64,000 nucleotides of DNA from Glycocaulis abyssi (GTDB lineage: Bacteria > Pseudomonadota > Alphaproteobacteria > Caulobacterales > Maricaulaceae): NCBI RefSeq assembly GCF_041429775.1, contig NZ_CP163421.1:744001-808000 (forward strand), read 5' to 3'. Below the pieces are notes generated by a model, which worked only from the letters and a program-made list of their open reading frames with translations, made no database searches and was not told the DNA's origin. The translations under genes and the position numbers were made by a program. This document shows positions 1 through 9,992 of the stretch, in pieces (positions within the stretch are counted from its first letter, which is position 1; every line of letters begins with the position of its first letter).

Positions 1-732
1 GGCGTGATGGCGGAGCTGACGGGCCGGGAAGGGGGCTATTCGCGCGGCAAGGGCGGCTCCATGCACATGTTCAGCCGCGAGAAGCAGTTCTTTGGCGGGC
101 ACGGCATTGTGGGTGCGCAGGTCTCGCTGGGAACGGGCCTCGCCTTCGCCAATGCCTATCGCGAGGACGGAAAGGTGTGCGCCACCTATTTCGGTGACGG
201 CGCCGCCAATCAGGGCCAGGTCTATGAGAGCTTCAACATGGCCAAGATCTGGAACCTGCCGGTGGTCTATGTCATCGAGAACAACCAGTACGCCATGGGC
301 ACAAGCGTAAAACGCTCCTCGTCCGAAACCCATCTGTTCAAGCGCGGCGTCTCGTTCAATATCCCCGGCGAGGAAGTCGACGGGATGGACGTGAACGCCG
401 TCTATGAAGCCGCGAAAAAGGCCGTGGAGCACGCCCGCTCGGGCAAGGGACCGTACATTCTGGAGATGAAGACCTACCGCTATCGCGGCCACTCCATGTC
501 CGATCCGGCCAAATACCGCACGCGTGACGAGGTCAACGAGTATCGCGAGCACAAGGACCCGATTGATCTCGCCCGCAAGCGCATCCTGGATGGCAAGTTT
601 GCCACCGAGGACCAGCTCAAAGAGATGGAAAAAGAGATCAGGAAGATCGTCCAGGAATTGGCCGAGTTCGCCCAGTCGAGCCCCGAGCCCGATCCGTCCG
701 AGCTCTACACCGACGTGCTGGTGGAGGGCTGA
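1..732 (+). CDS. pdhA: Pyruvate dehydrogenase E1 component, alpha subunit (5'-truncated by window edge)
   Basis: The E1-alpha subunit, with E1-beta, uses thiamine diphosphate to decarboxylate pyruvate and transfer the acetyl group to the lipoyl arm of E2. The frame is open at the left edge (G-V-M-A-E-L-T-G-R), a signature that normally lies about 100 residues into the protein, so roughly the first third is missing. The ThDP/Mg site is visible as GDGAANQG followed about 30 residues later by ENNQYAMGTS. The phosphorylation-loop-like RYRGHSMSDP region is also present. The gene is followed by an unknown exported protein and then pdhB, in one transcriptional direction. Identification is firm; the true start lies outside the window. 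Confidence 0.96.
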   Translation, partial: GVMAELTGREGGYSRGKGGSMHMFSREKQFFGGHGIVGAQVSLGTGLAFANAYREDGKVCATYFGDGAANQGQVYESFNMAKIWNLPVVYVIENNQYAMGTSVKRSSSETHLFKRGVSFNIPGEEVDGMDVNAVYEAAKKAVEHARSGKGPYILEMKTYRYRGHSMSDPAKYRTRDEVNEYREHKDPIDLARKRILDGKFATEDQLKEMEKEIRKIVQELAEFAQSSPEPDPSELYTDVLVEG

Positions 733-733
733 T

Positions 734-1270
734 ATGCTTTCGGGAATTTTCTCTATGGTGTTGGCTGCCGCGCTGCTTGTGCAGACCGAACCCTCTTGTA
801 TTCCTGAGGACTATGACGGCGCGCTGGATTGCCTCGATGAGTTGTTGACTGCGGAATCGAAGTCTCAGCTTGACGGGATGGCATATAACGAACTCCTCGG
901 ACGTACGCACTTCGGCTTGGGGATGTGGATCAGGAACAACTGGATTTATCCCGATACCCCTCTAGCACAGGAACTGCGCGACACGGGTTTTCAACACGCC
1001 GATGATATGTCCGGGGTGGTCGTGGAGGGCTATTGGGCGCGCCGCCAAGGATGCGAATTATCGATAGAAAACTGGGTCGCGTTCTATGACGCCTACTGGC
1101 AGTCGCAAGAACAACTGATTGAAAGCGAGCCCGATCCGGAAACTGGCATCGTCGAGATACAGGTCCCACCGGGAGGACTGCGCGGAATCCCTGAGCGACC
1201 ACGCCCGGAATGCGACTTTCCACTCGATCAGACGCCGCCGGCGCGCGGCTCCCATGCGGAGCATAATTGA
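734..1270 (+). CDS. Hypothetical exported protein between pdhA and pdhB
   Basis: I do not recognise this 178-residue protein. It starts at an ATG one base after the pdhA stop and ends four bases into the spacer before the pdhB ATG. The N-terminus ([21 protein letters not shown]) looks like a Sec signal peptide, with no lipobox. The mature part is acidic and rich in Trp and Tyr, with a few Cys (CIPED, LDCLDE, RQGCELS, PECDF) that could form disulphides in the periplasm. Codon use looks less GC-biased than its neighbours, which hints at later insertion into the pdh operon. A longer in-frame reading starting inside pdhA exists but is a shadow. No function is proposed. Confidence 0.7.
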   Translation: MLSGIFSMVLAAALLVQTEPSCIPEDYDGALDCLDELLTAESKSQLDGMAYNELLGRTHFGLGMWIRNNWIYPDTPLAQELRDTGFQHADDMSGVVVEGYWARRQGCELSIENWVAFYDAYWQSQEQLIESEPDPETGIVEIQVPPGGLRGIPERPRPECDFPLDQTPPARGSHAEHN

Positions 1271-1272
1271 CC

Positions 1273-2691
1273 ATGACCATCGAAGTTCTCATGCCCGCTC
1301 TCTCTCCCACGATGGAGGAAGGCACGCTCGCCCGCTGGCTCGTCAAGGAAGGCGATGAGGTGAAATCCGGCGATGTGATCGCCGAGATCGAGACCGACAA
1401 GGCCACCATGGAAGTGGAAGCCGTCGAGGAAGGCATCGTTGCCAAGCTGCTGGTCGAAGAGGGCAGTGAAGGCGTGAAGGTCAACGCGCCCATCGCGATC
1501 CTGAAAGAGGAAGGCGAGAGCGATGAGGCGGTGAAATCGGCCTCTTCGCAGAAGAGCGCTCCTCAGGATGAGGAGGAAAAGGATTCGGAGGAGGCTAGCC
1601 CTCATCCTGAGGAGGATGCGAAAGCATCCGTCTCGAAGGACGAGGGCGGTGAGAAGAAGGCCAAATCCTCCTCCCTCAAGGACCCGGAAATCCCTGAAGG
1701 CACCAAGATGGTCTCCACCACGGTGCGCGACGCGCTGCGCGATGCGATGGCCGAGGAAATGCGCCGCGATGAGCGCGTCTTCGTCATGGGCGAGGAAGTG
1801 GCCGAGTATGAGGGGGCCTACAAGGTCACGCGCGGGCTGCTGGAGGAATTCGGAGCCAAACGCGTCGTTGATACCCCGATCACCGAGCACGGCTTTGCCG
1901 GTGTTGGCGTCGGGGCAGCGTTTGCGGGCCTGAAACCCGTCGTGGAGTTCATGACCTTCAACTTCGCCATGCAGGCGATTGACCACATCATCAACTCGGC
2001 CGCGAAAACGCTCTACATGTCCGGCGGGCAGATGGGCTGTCCCATCGTGTTCCGTGGGCCGAACAGCGCGGCGAGCCGCGTCGGCGCTCAGCACAGCCAG
2101 GACTATTCGGCCTGGTATGCCAATGTGCCAGGCCTGAAAGTCGTCGCGCCCTATGATGCTGCGGACGCCAAGGGCCTTCTGAAAGCCGCGATCCGTGATC
2201 CCAACCCGGTCGTGTTCCTGGAACACGAGCTCATCTATGGCGAAAGCTTTGACGTGCCGGATGTGGACGACTGGGTGCTGCCCATCGGCAAGGCGAAAAT
2301 CCGCCGCGAGGGCTCTGATTGTACCATTACGGCGCATTCGCGCATGGTCGGCTTCGCCCTGCAGGCGGCCGAAAAGCTCAGCCAGGAGGGCATTGAGTGC
2401 GAGGTGATTGATCTTCGCACCCTGCGCCCGCTGGATACCGAGACGGTGGTGGAAAGCGTGAAGAAGACCAATCGCATCGTCTGCGCCGAAGAGGGCTGGG
2501 GCCGCATGGGCGTCGGCGCGGAAATCGCCGCCGTCGTCACCGCAGAGGCGTTTGACTATCTCGATGCGCCGCCCGCGCGTGTGCATCAGGAAGATGTGCC
2601 GCTGCCCTATGCCGCGAACCTTGAAAAACTCGCTTTGCCGGGTGTCGATGACATCATCAAGGCGGTCAAAGCCGTCACGTACGCGGAGTAG
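1273..2691 (+). CDS. pdhB: Pyruvate dehydrogenase E1 component, beta subunit with N-terminal lipoyl domain
   Basis: E1-beta completes the ThDP site with E1-alpha. The ATG at 1273 gives 472 residues; a TTG two codons upstream is less likely. Residues 1-80 form a lipoyl domain with the lipoylation motif ETDKA (Lys43). A highly charged Glu/Lys/Ser linker spans about residues 82-145. The transketolase-type beta domain follows from [16 protein letters not shown] to the C-terminus. A lipoyl domain on E1-beta is known from alphaproteobacterial PDH complexes and explains the length compared with about 330 residues for ordinary E1-beta. The linker contains a palindromic DNA repeat in frame (1599-1646). 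Downstream are a DUF5076-like gene and pdhC. Confidence 0.96.
   Translation: MTIEVLMPALSPTMEEGTLARWLVKEGDEVKSGDVIAEIETDKATMEVEAVEEGIVAKLLVEEGSEGVKVNAPIAILKEEGESDEAVKSASSQKSAPQDEEEKDSEEASPHPEEDAKASVSKDEGGEKKAKSSSLKDPEIPEGTKMVSTTVRDALRDAMAEEMRRDERVFVMGEEVAEYEGAYKVTRGLLEEFGAKRVVDTPITEHGFAGVGVGAAFAGLKPVVEFMTFNFAMQAIDHIINSAAKTLYMSGGQMGCPIVFRGPNSAASRVGAQHSQDYSAWYANVPGLKVVAPYDAADAKGLLKAAIRDPNPVVFLEHELIYGESFDVPDVDDWVLPIGKAKIRREGSDCTITAHSRMVGFALQAAEKLSQEGIECEVIDLRTLRPLDTETVVESVKKTNRIVCAEEGWGRMGVGAEIAAVVTAEAFDYLDAPPARVHQEDVPLPYAANLEKLALPGVDDIIKAVKAVTYAE
1599..1646. repeat. Small palindromic repeat inserted in the pdhB linker
   Basis: This 48-bp element has nested inverted repeats. The outer arms are CCCTCATCC (1599-1607) and GGACGAGGG (1638-1646). 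The inner stem is GGATGC / GCATCC (1614-1619 and 1624-1629) around a GAAA loop. The layout (CCTCATCCTGAGGA ... TCTCGAAGGA) matches, from memory, a palindromic repeat abundant in many alphaproteobacterial genomes. It is read through in frame as part of the disordered linker. An inverted copy of the arm, CCTCAGGATGAGG, lies just upstream at 1560-1572. Confidence 0.7.
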
Positions 2692-2696
2692 GTGCC

Positions 2697-2957
2697 ATGC
2701 AGCAGGATGCTTCTCCATTCTTCGTTGCTTTTCGTGCCGATGACGGCGACGTCACCGTGCACATCGATACCGAGGTGATAGAAAGCGGCAGCCATGCGGG
2801 CATTCTGCTGGCCGACTTTTCCCGGCATATGGCGATAGCACTGGCTCAGACGGGGAAGGCCGCGAGCCCTGATGCTGCGTTAAACGAGATGCTGGGCCTG
2901 TTTCAGGCCGAGATAAACAACCCCACCGATACCCCGCGTGGCGGGATAGCGAACTGA
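2697..2957 (+). CDS. DUF5076-like small protein
   Basis: An 86-residue acidic protein encoded between pdhB and pdhC, five bases after the pdhB stop. The sequence (FFVAFRADDGDVTVHIDTEVI near residues 9-28, then an Ala-rich helix and a C-terminal acidic helix) resembles the small alphaproteobacterial family of unknown function DUF5076. It has no signal peptide or membrane segment, so it is probably cytoplasmic. Its position suggests cotranscription with the PDH genes, but nothing in the sequence shows a role in the complex. The family call is from memory and is moderate. Confidence 0.65.
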   Translation: MQQDASPFFVAFRADDGDVTVHIDTEVIESGSHAGILLADFSRHMAIALAQTGKAASPDAALNEMLGLFQAEINNPTDTPRGGIAN

Positions 2958-3005
2958 TGATCGATACCCTCGTTCCCCACGCCGTACGATCCAGCGGAGC
3001 TGACA

Positions 3006-4370
3006 ATGCCCATTGAAGTCCTGATGCCCGCACTCTCGCCGACCATGGAGGAAGGCACGCTCTCGCGCTGGCTCGTCAAAGAGGGCGATGAGGTGAAATC
3101 CGGCGATGTCATCGCCGAGATCGAGACCGACAAGGCAACCATGGAGGTCGAGGCCGTCGATGAGGGCCGCGTCGGTAAAATTCTCGTGGAAGGCGGCACT
3201 GAAGGCGTGAAGGTCAATGCCGTCATCGCCGTGCTGCTGGAAGAAGGCGAAGATGAGAGCGCGCTTGAAAGTGCGCAGTCTTCCGCTTCGCAAAAGCCTG
3301 CTCCCAAGGATGAGGGCAAAGGCAAGGAACCGAAATCGTCTGAAACCCCGGCCGAGCGCAGCGAGAGCCGGGGCCGGGAGCAGGATAAAGACGAGGTCCC
3401 GGATCGCGCCAAAAGCGCGTCCGGGAGTTCAGCTCAAAATAACGAAGGCACCCGCCTCAAAGCCTCGCCGCTGGCAAAGCGCATGGCGCAGCTGGAAGGG
3501 CTGGATTTAAGCGATCTGGAAGGCTCCGGCCCGAATGGCCGCATCGTGAAGCGCGATGTCGAGGCTGCGCTGTCGCAAGGCGTTTCCAAGGCCGCGAAGA
3601 AAGACGCCGCGCAGGACAAGACGGGCGCGCCCGCAAAGGCCGAGCCCGGCAAGATCAGCGTGGCGAGCCTCAATCTGGAAGAGGGCACCTACGAGATCGT
3701 CCCGCTCGACGGCATGCGCAAGACCATCGCGCGCCGCATGACGGCGAGCTTCCGCGATGTGCCGCACTTCCCGCTGAGCATTGATCTGGAGCTGGATGCG
3801 CTGCTGAAACTGCGCTCCGAGCTGAACGCCAAAGCACCTGAGGGCGTGAAGGTGTCGGTCAACGACATGCTGATCCGCGCCTGCGCGCTGGCGCTGATCC
3901 GCGTTCCCGAAAGCAATGCCAGCTATACCGATGAGGGGCTGGTCATGCACAAGCACGCCGATGTGGCGGTGGCCGTCGCGATTGATGGCGGGCTTATCAC
4001 GCCGGTGATCAAAAAGGCGGAGACCAAGGGGCTCGCGAAAATCTCCGAAGAGATGAAAGACCTCGCCGCCCGTGCCCGCGAGCGCAAGCTGAAACCGGAA
4101 GAGTTCCAGGGCGGCACCTTCTCCATCTCAAACCTGGGCATGATGGGCATCAAGTCCTTCGCCTCCATCATCAACGAGCCGCAAGGCATGATCCTGTCTG
4201 TCGGGGCAGGGGAGAAGCGCGCGATAGTGAAGAATGATGCGCTGGCCATCGCGACGGTGATGACGATCACGCTGACCTGCGATCACCGCGTGGTTGATGG
4301 CGCGACCGGCGCGAAATTCCTCGAAGCGCTGAAACCGCTCGTCGAAGATCCGGTGACGATGTTGCTCTAG
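3006..4370 (+). CDS. pdhC: Dihydrolipoamide acetyltransferase, E2 component of pyruvate dehydrogenase
   Basis: E2 moves the acetyl group from its lipoyl arm to CoA and forms the core of the complex. The 454 residues contain a lipoyl domain at 1-80 with ETDKA (Lys43), a charged linker, an E1/E3-binding domain ([29 protein letters not shown], about 155-190) and the acyltransferase domain from about 220. The catalytic DHRVVDG motif is near the C-terminus. The first 80 residues are almost identical to those of PdhB, also at DNA level. The linker contains two palindromic DNA elements in frame (3346-3373, 3397-3426). The stop codon directly abuts the ATG of the thioesterase gene. Confidence 0.96.
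   Translation: MPIEVLMPALSPTMEEGTLSRWLVKEGDEVKSGDVIAEIETDKATMEVEAVDEGRVGKILVEGGTEGVKVNAVIAVLLEEGEDESALESAQSSASQKPAPKDEGKGKEPKSSETPAERSESRGREQDKDEVPDRAKSASGSSAQNNEGTRLKASPLAKRMAQLEGLDLSDLEGSGPNGRIVKRDVEAALSQGVSKAAKKDAAQDKTGAPAKAEPGKISVASLNLEEGTYEIVPLDGMRKTIARRMTASFRDVPHFPLSIDLELDALLKLRSELNAKAPEGVKVSVNDMLIRACALALIRVPESNASYTDEGLVMHKHADVAVAVAIDGGLITPVIKKAETKGLAKISEEMKDLAARARERKLKPEEFQGGTFSISNLGMMGIKSFASIINEPQGMILSVGAGEKRAIVKNDALAIATVMTITLTCDHRVVDGATGAKFLEALKPLVEDPVTMLL
3346..3373. repeat. Palindromic repeat in the pdhC linker, element A
   Basis: Inverted repeat CCCCGGC (3346-3352) and GCCGGGG (3367-3373) around an AGCGCAGCGAG-type loop. From memory this resembles the CCCCGGCT..GCCGGGG palindromes scattered between genes of alphaproteobacteria. 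Here it is translated, in frame, as part of the E2 interdomain linker (peptide around [12 protein letters not shown]). Confidence 0.6.
3397..3426. repeat. Palindromic repeat in the pdhC linker, element B
   Basis: Arms TCCCGGA (3397-3403) and TCCGGGA (3420-3426) enclose a second stem CGCGC / GCGCG (3405-3409 and 3415-3419) with a CAAAA loop. This gives a 12-bp stem with one bulged base. It lies 23 bp after element A and is translated as [13 protein letters not shown]. Its shape is that of the GGTCCCGGA..TCCGGGA class of intergenic palindromes. Confidence 0.6.
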
Positions 4371-5183
4371 ATGGTCATCCAACCCAGCCCTGACAGTGCC
4401 ATTCGCCTGTGCGATCTGGTCTTCCCGCAGCAGACCAACCACCAGGGCAGCCTGTTCGGCGGCACGGCGATGGCGCATATGGACAAGGTGGCCTTTCTGG
4501 TCGCCGCGCGTCATGCGCGCCGGCCCTTTGTGACGGCCTCTTCCGACAAGATCGAGTTTCGCGCGCCCGCGCGCCTCGGCCATCTTCTTGAGCTGACCGG
4601 CCAGGTGCGTATGGTCGGCCATCATTCGCTGAGCGTGCGTGTGCAGCTGGACGCCGAGGACATGCTCACCGGCGAGCGCCACCGGTGCACGCAAGGCGAA
4701 TTCGTCATGGTCGCGGCGGACCGCAAGGAGAACCCGGAGGCCCTGCCGCCTGTGCCGCGCACGCGTCTGCCGGAGCTGGACCCCTCCAATGGCGCCAGCC
4801 GCATGGTGGAGATCATCTTCCCCGGCGACACCGATCATCTCGGCCGTCTTTATGGCGGCGGCGCGATGGAGCGCATGGGCAAGGCGGCGGTGATCGCCGC
4901 CTACCGCCACGCCCGGATGAATGTCACCATGGCAGCCTCCGACAAGATCAGCTTTGAAAAGCCCGCCCATGAAGGCGAGATGATCGATCTGCACTCTGAG
5001 GTGATTGATGTGGGACGCACCTCGATGCGGGTCGGCGTGCAGATGGACGCCGAGAACCTGATGAGCGGGGATAGGCGCACCGTGGCGCGCGCCGAGTTTG
5101 TCATCGTGGCGGTTGATGAAAACGGCAAGCCGTCGCCTGCCCCAGGGCTGGTGGCAAGACAGAGAAACGTTGCGGCCAGTTGA
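4371..5183 (+). CDS. Acyl-CoA thioesterase with two hotdog domains
   Basis: A 270-residue protein made of two tandem hotdog domains of the YciA/BACH type. The first covers about residues 8-125, with NHQGSLFGGTAMAHMDKVAF and FRAPARLGHLLELTG. The second covers about 140-255, with DHLGRLYGGGAMERMGKAA and FEKPAHEGEMIDL. Such enzymes hydrolyse acyl-CoA to free CoA and acid; the substrate cannot be told here. The ATG follows the pdhC stop with no gap, so translation is probably coupled to pdhC, and lpdA follows 28 bp later. The setting could mean control of the acetyl-CoA or acyl-CoA pool, which is inference. Confidence 0.85.
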   Translation: MVIQPSPDSAIRLCDLVFPQQTNHQGSLFGGTAMAHMDKVAFLVAARHARRPFVTASSDKIEFRAPARLGHLLELTGQVRMVGHHSLSVRVQLDAEDMLTGERHRCTQGEFVMVAADRKENPEALPPVPRTRLPELDPSNGASRMVEIIFPGDTDHLGRLYGGGAMERMGKAAVIAAYRHARMNVTMAASDKISFEKPAHEGEMIDLHSEVIDVGRTSMRVGVQMDAENLMSGDRRTVARAEFVIVAVDENGKPSPAPGLVARQRNVAAS

Positions 5184-5211
5184 GCCGCACAAAAGGTGAA
5201 AGGACAGGGCC

Positions 5212-6624
<1,413 letters not shown>

Positions 6625-6678
6625 GCAGTAACCAACCCCTCAAATCCGCAGGAGATTTCACGAGAGACGGCAAAAATT

Positions 6679-6738
6679 TATCGTTTTTCGAAAAAAGTGC
6701 TTCCTTATCGAGTTTCGATATGTTATCGAGTTTCGATA
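6679..6738. promoter_or_regulatory. Tandem operator-like palindromes upstream of the beta-helix lipoprotein gene
   Basis: An 18-bp unit (TTATCGAGTTTCGATATG) is repeated perfectly at 6705-6722 and 6723-6740. Each copy holds the palindrome TATCGA-GTT-TCGATA (6706-6720, 6724-6738). A degenerate third copy, TATCGTTTTTCGAAA, lies at 6679-6693. The AT-rich stretch stands out against its GC-rich surroundings and ends 33 bp before the likely start at 6771. A dimeric repressor or activator binding in tandem is the natural reading; the regulator is not in the window as far as I can tell. Confidence 0.7.
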
Positions 6739-6770
6739 TGGTTGGTCCCTCATCACAAGAGGTAAGAAAA

Positions 6771-7619
6771 ATGAAAAATCGTCTCCTCCTCTCTACCGTC
6801 ACCGCCACGGCGGTCATTCTGGTCGCCTGCATGCCGGCTCCTGTGTCGTCCAGCTCGTCTGCTCAGGATGGCACACGCGTCATGGGCGGTGATATCCGCC
6901 TGTCGCTGAATGATGACGGGGATGCCCGCATAACCGGCGCTGATGTACGGCTGGATGGCCGGGTCGGGCGCGAACTGCGCGTGACGGGCGCTGATATCAC
7001 CTTGCAGGACATGTCCGTTGGTTCGCTCACCGCCACGGGCGCTGATGTCAGTTTTGCCGGCGCTGTCCTGGGCGATGCCCGTGTGACGGGGGCTGACATA
7101 TCCATCCGGGGTAATATCGGTGGCGATCTGCGCGTTCGCGGCGCCGATTTGCGTCTGGAGGGTAATGTTGCCGGAGAGGTGGATGGCAGCTTTGCCGATG
7201 CCAGCTTCAACGGGCGGCTGGGCAGTCTTCGCGCCAACGGGGCGGATATCCGCCTGTCGTCCGGTTCGGTGGTCGACCGGGATATCCGCGTGAACGCTGC
7301 TTTCCTGGATACCGAGGCCCGGATTGACGGCACGCTTTACGCCAATGTGCGCAGTGCCCGGATTGGCGGGTCTGTTGCCGGCGAGATTGATATCAATGCT
7401 GATGAAGGCCGTCGCTGGCATCGCCGCGAAAGCGATGGCCGCGTGGAAATCAGCGGAGAGCTGGCTGGCGGAACAATCTGCGCACGGCGCGTTGTCATAT
7501 CCGGCACCGTTACCGGGCCGCTGAATGTCCGCGCGCTGGAGGCCGTCACGTTTACCGGAGACGGTTCGGCGCCCCAGCTTGAATATACCCCGCGCGGCGA
7601 TGCACGTTGCCGCCGCTAG
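6771..7619 (+). CDS. Putative lipoprotein with beta-helix repeats (GAD-type)
   Basis: The chosen ATG at 6771 follows an AGAGGTAAG ribosome site. It opens a lipoprotein signal peptide with lipobox LVAC (Cys20); an upstream ATG at 6720 lies inside the palindromic operator. The 282-residue protein then repeats short units of the form TGADVRL / VTGADIS / VRGADLRL about every 20-25 residues. This is typical of a right-handed beta-helix or adhesin-like domain (DUF4097/polymer-forming type). It would be anchored in the inner or outer membrane facing the periplasm. The next gene has similar repeats and membrane segments, so the two probably form a pair. Function unknown. Confidence 0.75.
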   Translation: MKNRLLLSTVTATAVILVACMPAPVSSSSSAQDGTRVMGGDIRLSLNDDGDARITGADVRLDGRVGRELRVTGADITLQDMSVGSLTATGADVSFAGAVLGDARVTGADISIRGNIGGDLRVRGADLRLEGNVAGEVDGSFADASFNGRLGSLRANGADIRLSSGSVVDRDIRVNAAFLDTEARIDGTLYANVRSARIGGSVAGEIDINADEGRRWHRRESDGRVEISGELAGGTICARRVVISGTVTGPLNVRALEAVTFTGDGSAPQLEYTPRGDARCRR

Positions 7620-7668
7620 GTGCCGCCAGATTCCAAATTCCTGAGCCAGCACAGAAAGGCTTGAACCG

Positions 7669-8925
7669 ATGTTTAGCAAGTGGATAGCGCGTTTCGCCCA
7701 GACGGGCATACTGGCCGGGCTGATGCTCGCCATGTCGCCCGCCCACGCGCAGTATATTGGCGGCGACCTCAATCTCGATCTCGATCAGGACCGCTCCGCC
7801 CAGTTCCTGGCTGGCGATGTGACCCTGCGCGGCCGTGTCGGTGGCGATATCAGCGGGCTTGCGGGCAATGTGGATATCACCGCTGATGTTGGAGGCAGCG
7901 TCCAGCTGGCGGCCGGTGACATCATCATTCGTGGCACGGTAGGCCGGGATGTATCGCTGGCGGGTGCCAACATATCCATCCTCGCGGACGTTTCGGGCGG
8001 CGCTGACCTGGCGGGTGCGGATATCCGCGTTGGCGGGCGCATTGGCCGTGATCTGGCCGCAGGGGGCGCGTTGATCGCCATTGATGAAAGCGGTTCGATT
8101 GGCGGCAATATGGATCTCGCTGGCAGTGAAATCCGCATGTCCGGCACGGCTCAAGGCCGCATGAAGGGCCGTGCGCGCACCGTGATTATCGAAGGCACGG
8201 TAGCCGGTGATGTGGAACTGCACGCCGAGAACGTGGAAATCATGCCGGGCGCGCAGATCGCCGGCCAGCTGCGTGTGCGCGGTCCCAACGCGCCGGTCAT
8301 CGCCGAAGGCGCGCAGATCATCGGCGAAACCAGCTATGAGGAAGCGCCGTTCAGCGACCAGCGCCGTGCCCGCGTCTACTCAGGGCCGCGCGTATCCGAT
8401 TTTGGCCCGCCGGTGTGGGCGTTTGGAACGGCCATGGGCATCGCCGCCTTTGTGCTCGGCCTGCTGGCCTGCCTGATTTCGCCGCGCGCCGTATCGGGCA
8501 TTGCCGATCATTTCCGGGCGCGTCCCTGGGCTTCCGGCCTGCTGGGGCTGGTGCTGGCCGCCTTCCTGCCAATCCTGCTGGTGGCGGTGTTTGTCTTCCT
8601 GGCCATCACGGTCATCGGCATACCGCTGGGCATCATCCTGCTTTTTGCTTTCCCCTTCATCATGGTGCTGGCCTACGCATTTGGCGCAGTGGTGCTCGGA
8701 GACCTGATCTTCAACCGCTCTGGCGAAGGCATCGGCCTTGGTCTGCGGGTGCTGTCATTCTTCCTGGTGCTGGCCGTTGTCGGGGCGCTGGGTGTGGTGC
8801 CGGCCCTCGGCTTCCTCATCGGGTCGATCGTCTTCTTCATCGGCCTGGGGGCCTGGACGCTGGCGCTTTTCAACCGCAATCCACGTCTCGTGGCAGCCGA
8901 GCGCAATGGCGGGGCAGCGATCTAG
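7669..8925 (+). CDS. Bactofilin-like/polymer-forming domain membrane protein
   Basis: A 418-residue protein with a cleavable-looking signal peptide (ending SPAHAQ, about residue 28). About 200 residues of Gly/Asp-rich beta-helix repeats follow (GGDISGLAGNVDITADVGG, VGRDVSLAGANIS and so on). The C-terminal half, about 235-400, has four or five hydrophobic segments (e.g. ILLVAVFVFLAITVIGIP and FFLVLAVVGALGVVPALGF). The repeats resemble polymer-forming cytoskeletal (bactofilin) domains, but export would put them in the periplasm. It follows the beta-helix lipoprotein by 49 bp and ends before a strong hairpin. A role in envelope structure or stress is plausible inference. Confidence 0.7.
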   Translation: MFSKWIARFAQTGILAGLMLAMSPAHAQYIGGDLNLDLDQDRSAQFLAGDVTLRGRVGGDISGLAGNVDITADVGGSVQLAAGDIIIRGTVGRDVSLAGANISILADVSGGADLAGADIRVGGRIGRDLAAGGALIAIDESGSIGGNMDLAGSEIRMSGTAQGRMKGRARTVIIEGTVAGDVELHAENVEIMPGAQIAGQLRVRGPNAPVIAEGAQIIGETSYEEAPFSDQRRARVYSGPRVSDFGPPVWAFGTAMGIAAFVLGLLACLISPRAVSGIADHFRARPWASGLLGLVLAAFLPILLVAVFVFLAITVIGIPLGIILLFAFPFIMVLAYAFGAVVLGDLIFNRSGEGIGLGLRVLSFFLVLAVVGALGVVPALGFLIGSIVFFIGLGAWTLALFNRNPRLVAAERNGGAAI

Positions 8926-8951
8926 CCCGCCAACGCATAACTGACTTGCGC

Positions 8952-8986
8952 AGCGGCCCGGTTCACAGCGCTTGAACCGGGCCGCT
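8952..8986 (+). terminator. Strong hairpin before lipA
   Basis: A perfect 14-bp inverted repeat (AGCGGCCCGGTTCA at 8952-8965, its complement at 8973-8986) with a 7-base loop, followed by TTGCGC rather than a long T run. It lies between the bactofilin-like gene and lipA, so it probably terminates or attenuates the upstream transcript. The weak T tract leaves some doubt. Confidence 0.65.
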
Positions 8987-9006
8987 TTGCGCGCCATGTT
9001 CCCGCC

Positions 9007-9978
9007 ATGACAACACTCTTCGATACCCGCCAGCAGCAGCGCGCCGAGCGCCATCCCGAAAAGCAGAAGCGGCCCGACACGCCGGTGCTGCGAAAGCCGG
9101 AATGGATTCGCGTCAAGGCCCCCGCAGGCGGTGTGTTCTCCGAGACCCGCAAAGTGGTGCGAGAGAATAATCTCGTCACCGTGTGCGAGGAGGCAGGCTG
9201 CCCCAATATCGGCGAATGCTGGGCGCAAAAGCACGCCACCTTCATGATTATGGGCGACACCTGCACCCGCGCATGCAGCTTCTGCAATGTGAAGACGGGC
9301 ATGCCCGCGCCGCTCGATACTGATGAGCCGCGCCGAGTTGCCGAAGCCACCGCCGCCATGGAGCTCAAACACGTCGTCATCACCTCGGTGGACCGTGATG
9401 ATCTGGCCGATGGCGGGGCGGAGCATTTCGCACAGACGATCCGCGCCATCCGCCGGCTGAACCCGGACACGACGATCGAGATTCTCACCCCCGACTTCCT
9501 GAGGAAGCCCGGCGCAGCGGAGATCGTGATCGACGCGCGCCCGGATGTGTTCAACCATAATCTGGAGACCGTGCCGCGGCTCTATCTCTCCATCCGGCCC
9601 GGCGCGCGCTATTACCACTCACTGCGCCTGCTGGAGCGGGTGAAAGAGCGCGACCCTTCCCAGTTCACCAAATCTGGCATCATGGTCGGCCTTGGCGAGA
9701 CCAAGGAGGAGGTGATGCAGGTGATGGACGATATGCGTTCAGCCGGTATCGATTTTCTTACCATCGGCCAGTACCTGCAGCCGACGCGCAAGCACGCGGC
9801 CGTTGACCGCTTCGTCACGCCGGACGAGTTCAAGGGCTATGAGACGATTGCGCGCGCCAAGGGCTTCCTGATGGTGTCCGCTTCGCCGCTGACCCGGTCC
9901 AGCTACCATGCGGGCGAGGACTTTGCCCGGCTGCGCGACGCGCGTGAGGCGGCGCTGAAAGCGGGCCGCAAGGTCTGA
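9007..9978 (+). CDS. lipA: Lipoyl synthase
   Basis: A radical-SAM enzyme that inserts two sulphurs into octanoyl groups on lipoyl domains, which here include those of PdhB and PdhC. The 323 residues carry the auxiliary cluster motif C-x4-C-x5-C (Cys60, 65, 71), the radical [11 protein letters not shown] motif (Cys86, 90, 93) and the C-terminal RSSYH. The length is normal. It is separated from the PDH genes by the envelope pair but is the obvious functional partner. The START-domain gene follows 14 bp downstream. Confidence 0.97.
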   Translation: MTTLFDTRQQQRAERHPEKQKRPDTPVLRKPEWIRVKAPAGGVFSETRKVVRENNLVTVCEEAGCPNIGECWAQKHATFMIMGDTCTRACSFCNVKTGMPAPLDTDEPRRVAEATAAMELKHVVITSVDRDDLADGGAEHFAQTIRAIRRLNPDTTIEILTPDFLRKPGAAEIVIDARPDVFNHNLETVPRLYLSIRPGARYYHSLRLLERVKERDPSQFTKSGIMVGLGETKEEVMQVMDDMRSAGIDFLTIGQYLQPTRKHAAVDRFVTPDEFKGYETIARAKGFLMVSASPLTRSSYHAGEDFARLRDAREAALKAGRKV

Positions 9979-9992
9979 AGCGCGGCGAGCTG

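Noticed and set aside
1228-2718. 496-residue minus-strand open frame across pdhB
   Set aside because: It is the antisense shadow of pdhB, with no family signature; long antisense frames are common in high-GC DNA.
6720-6770. Upstream ATG start for the beta-helix lipoprotein
   Set aside because: It lies inside the palindromic operator and would bury the lipoprotein signal peptide; the ATG at 6771 has a good ribosome site.
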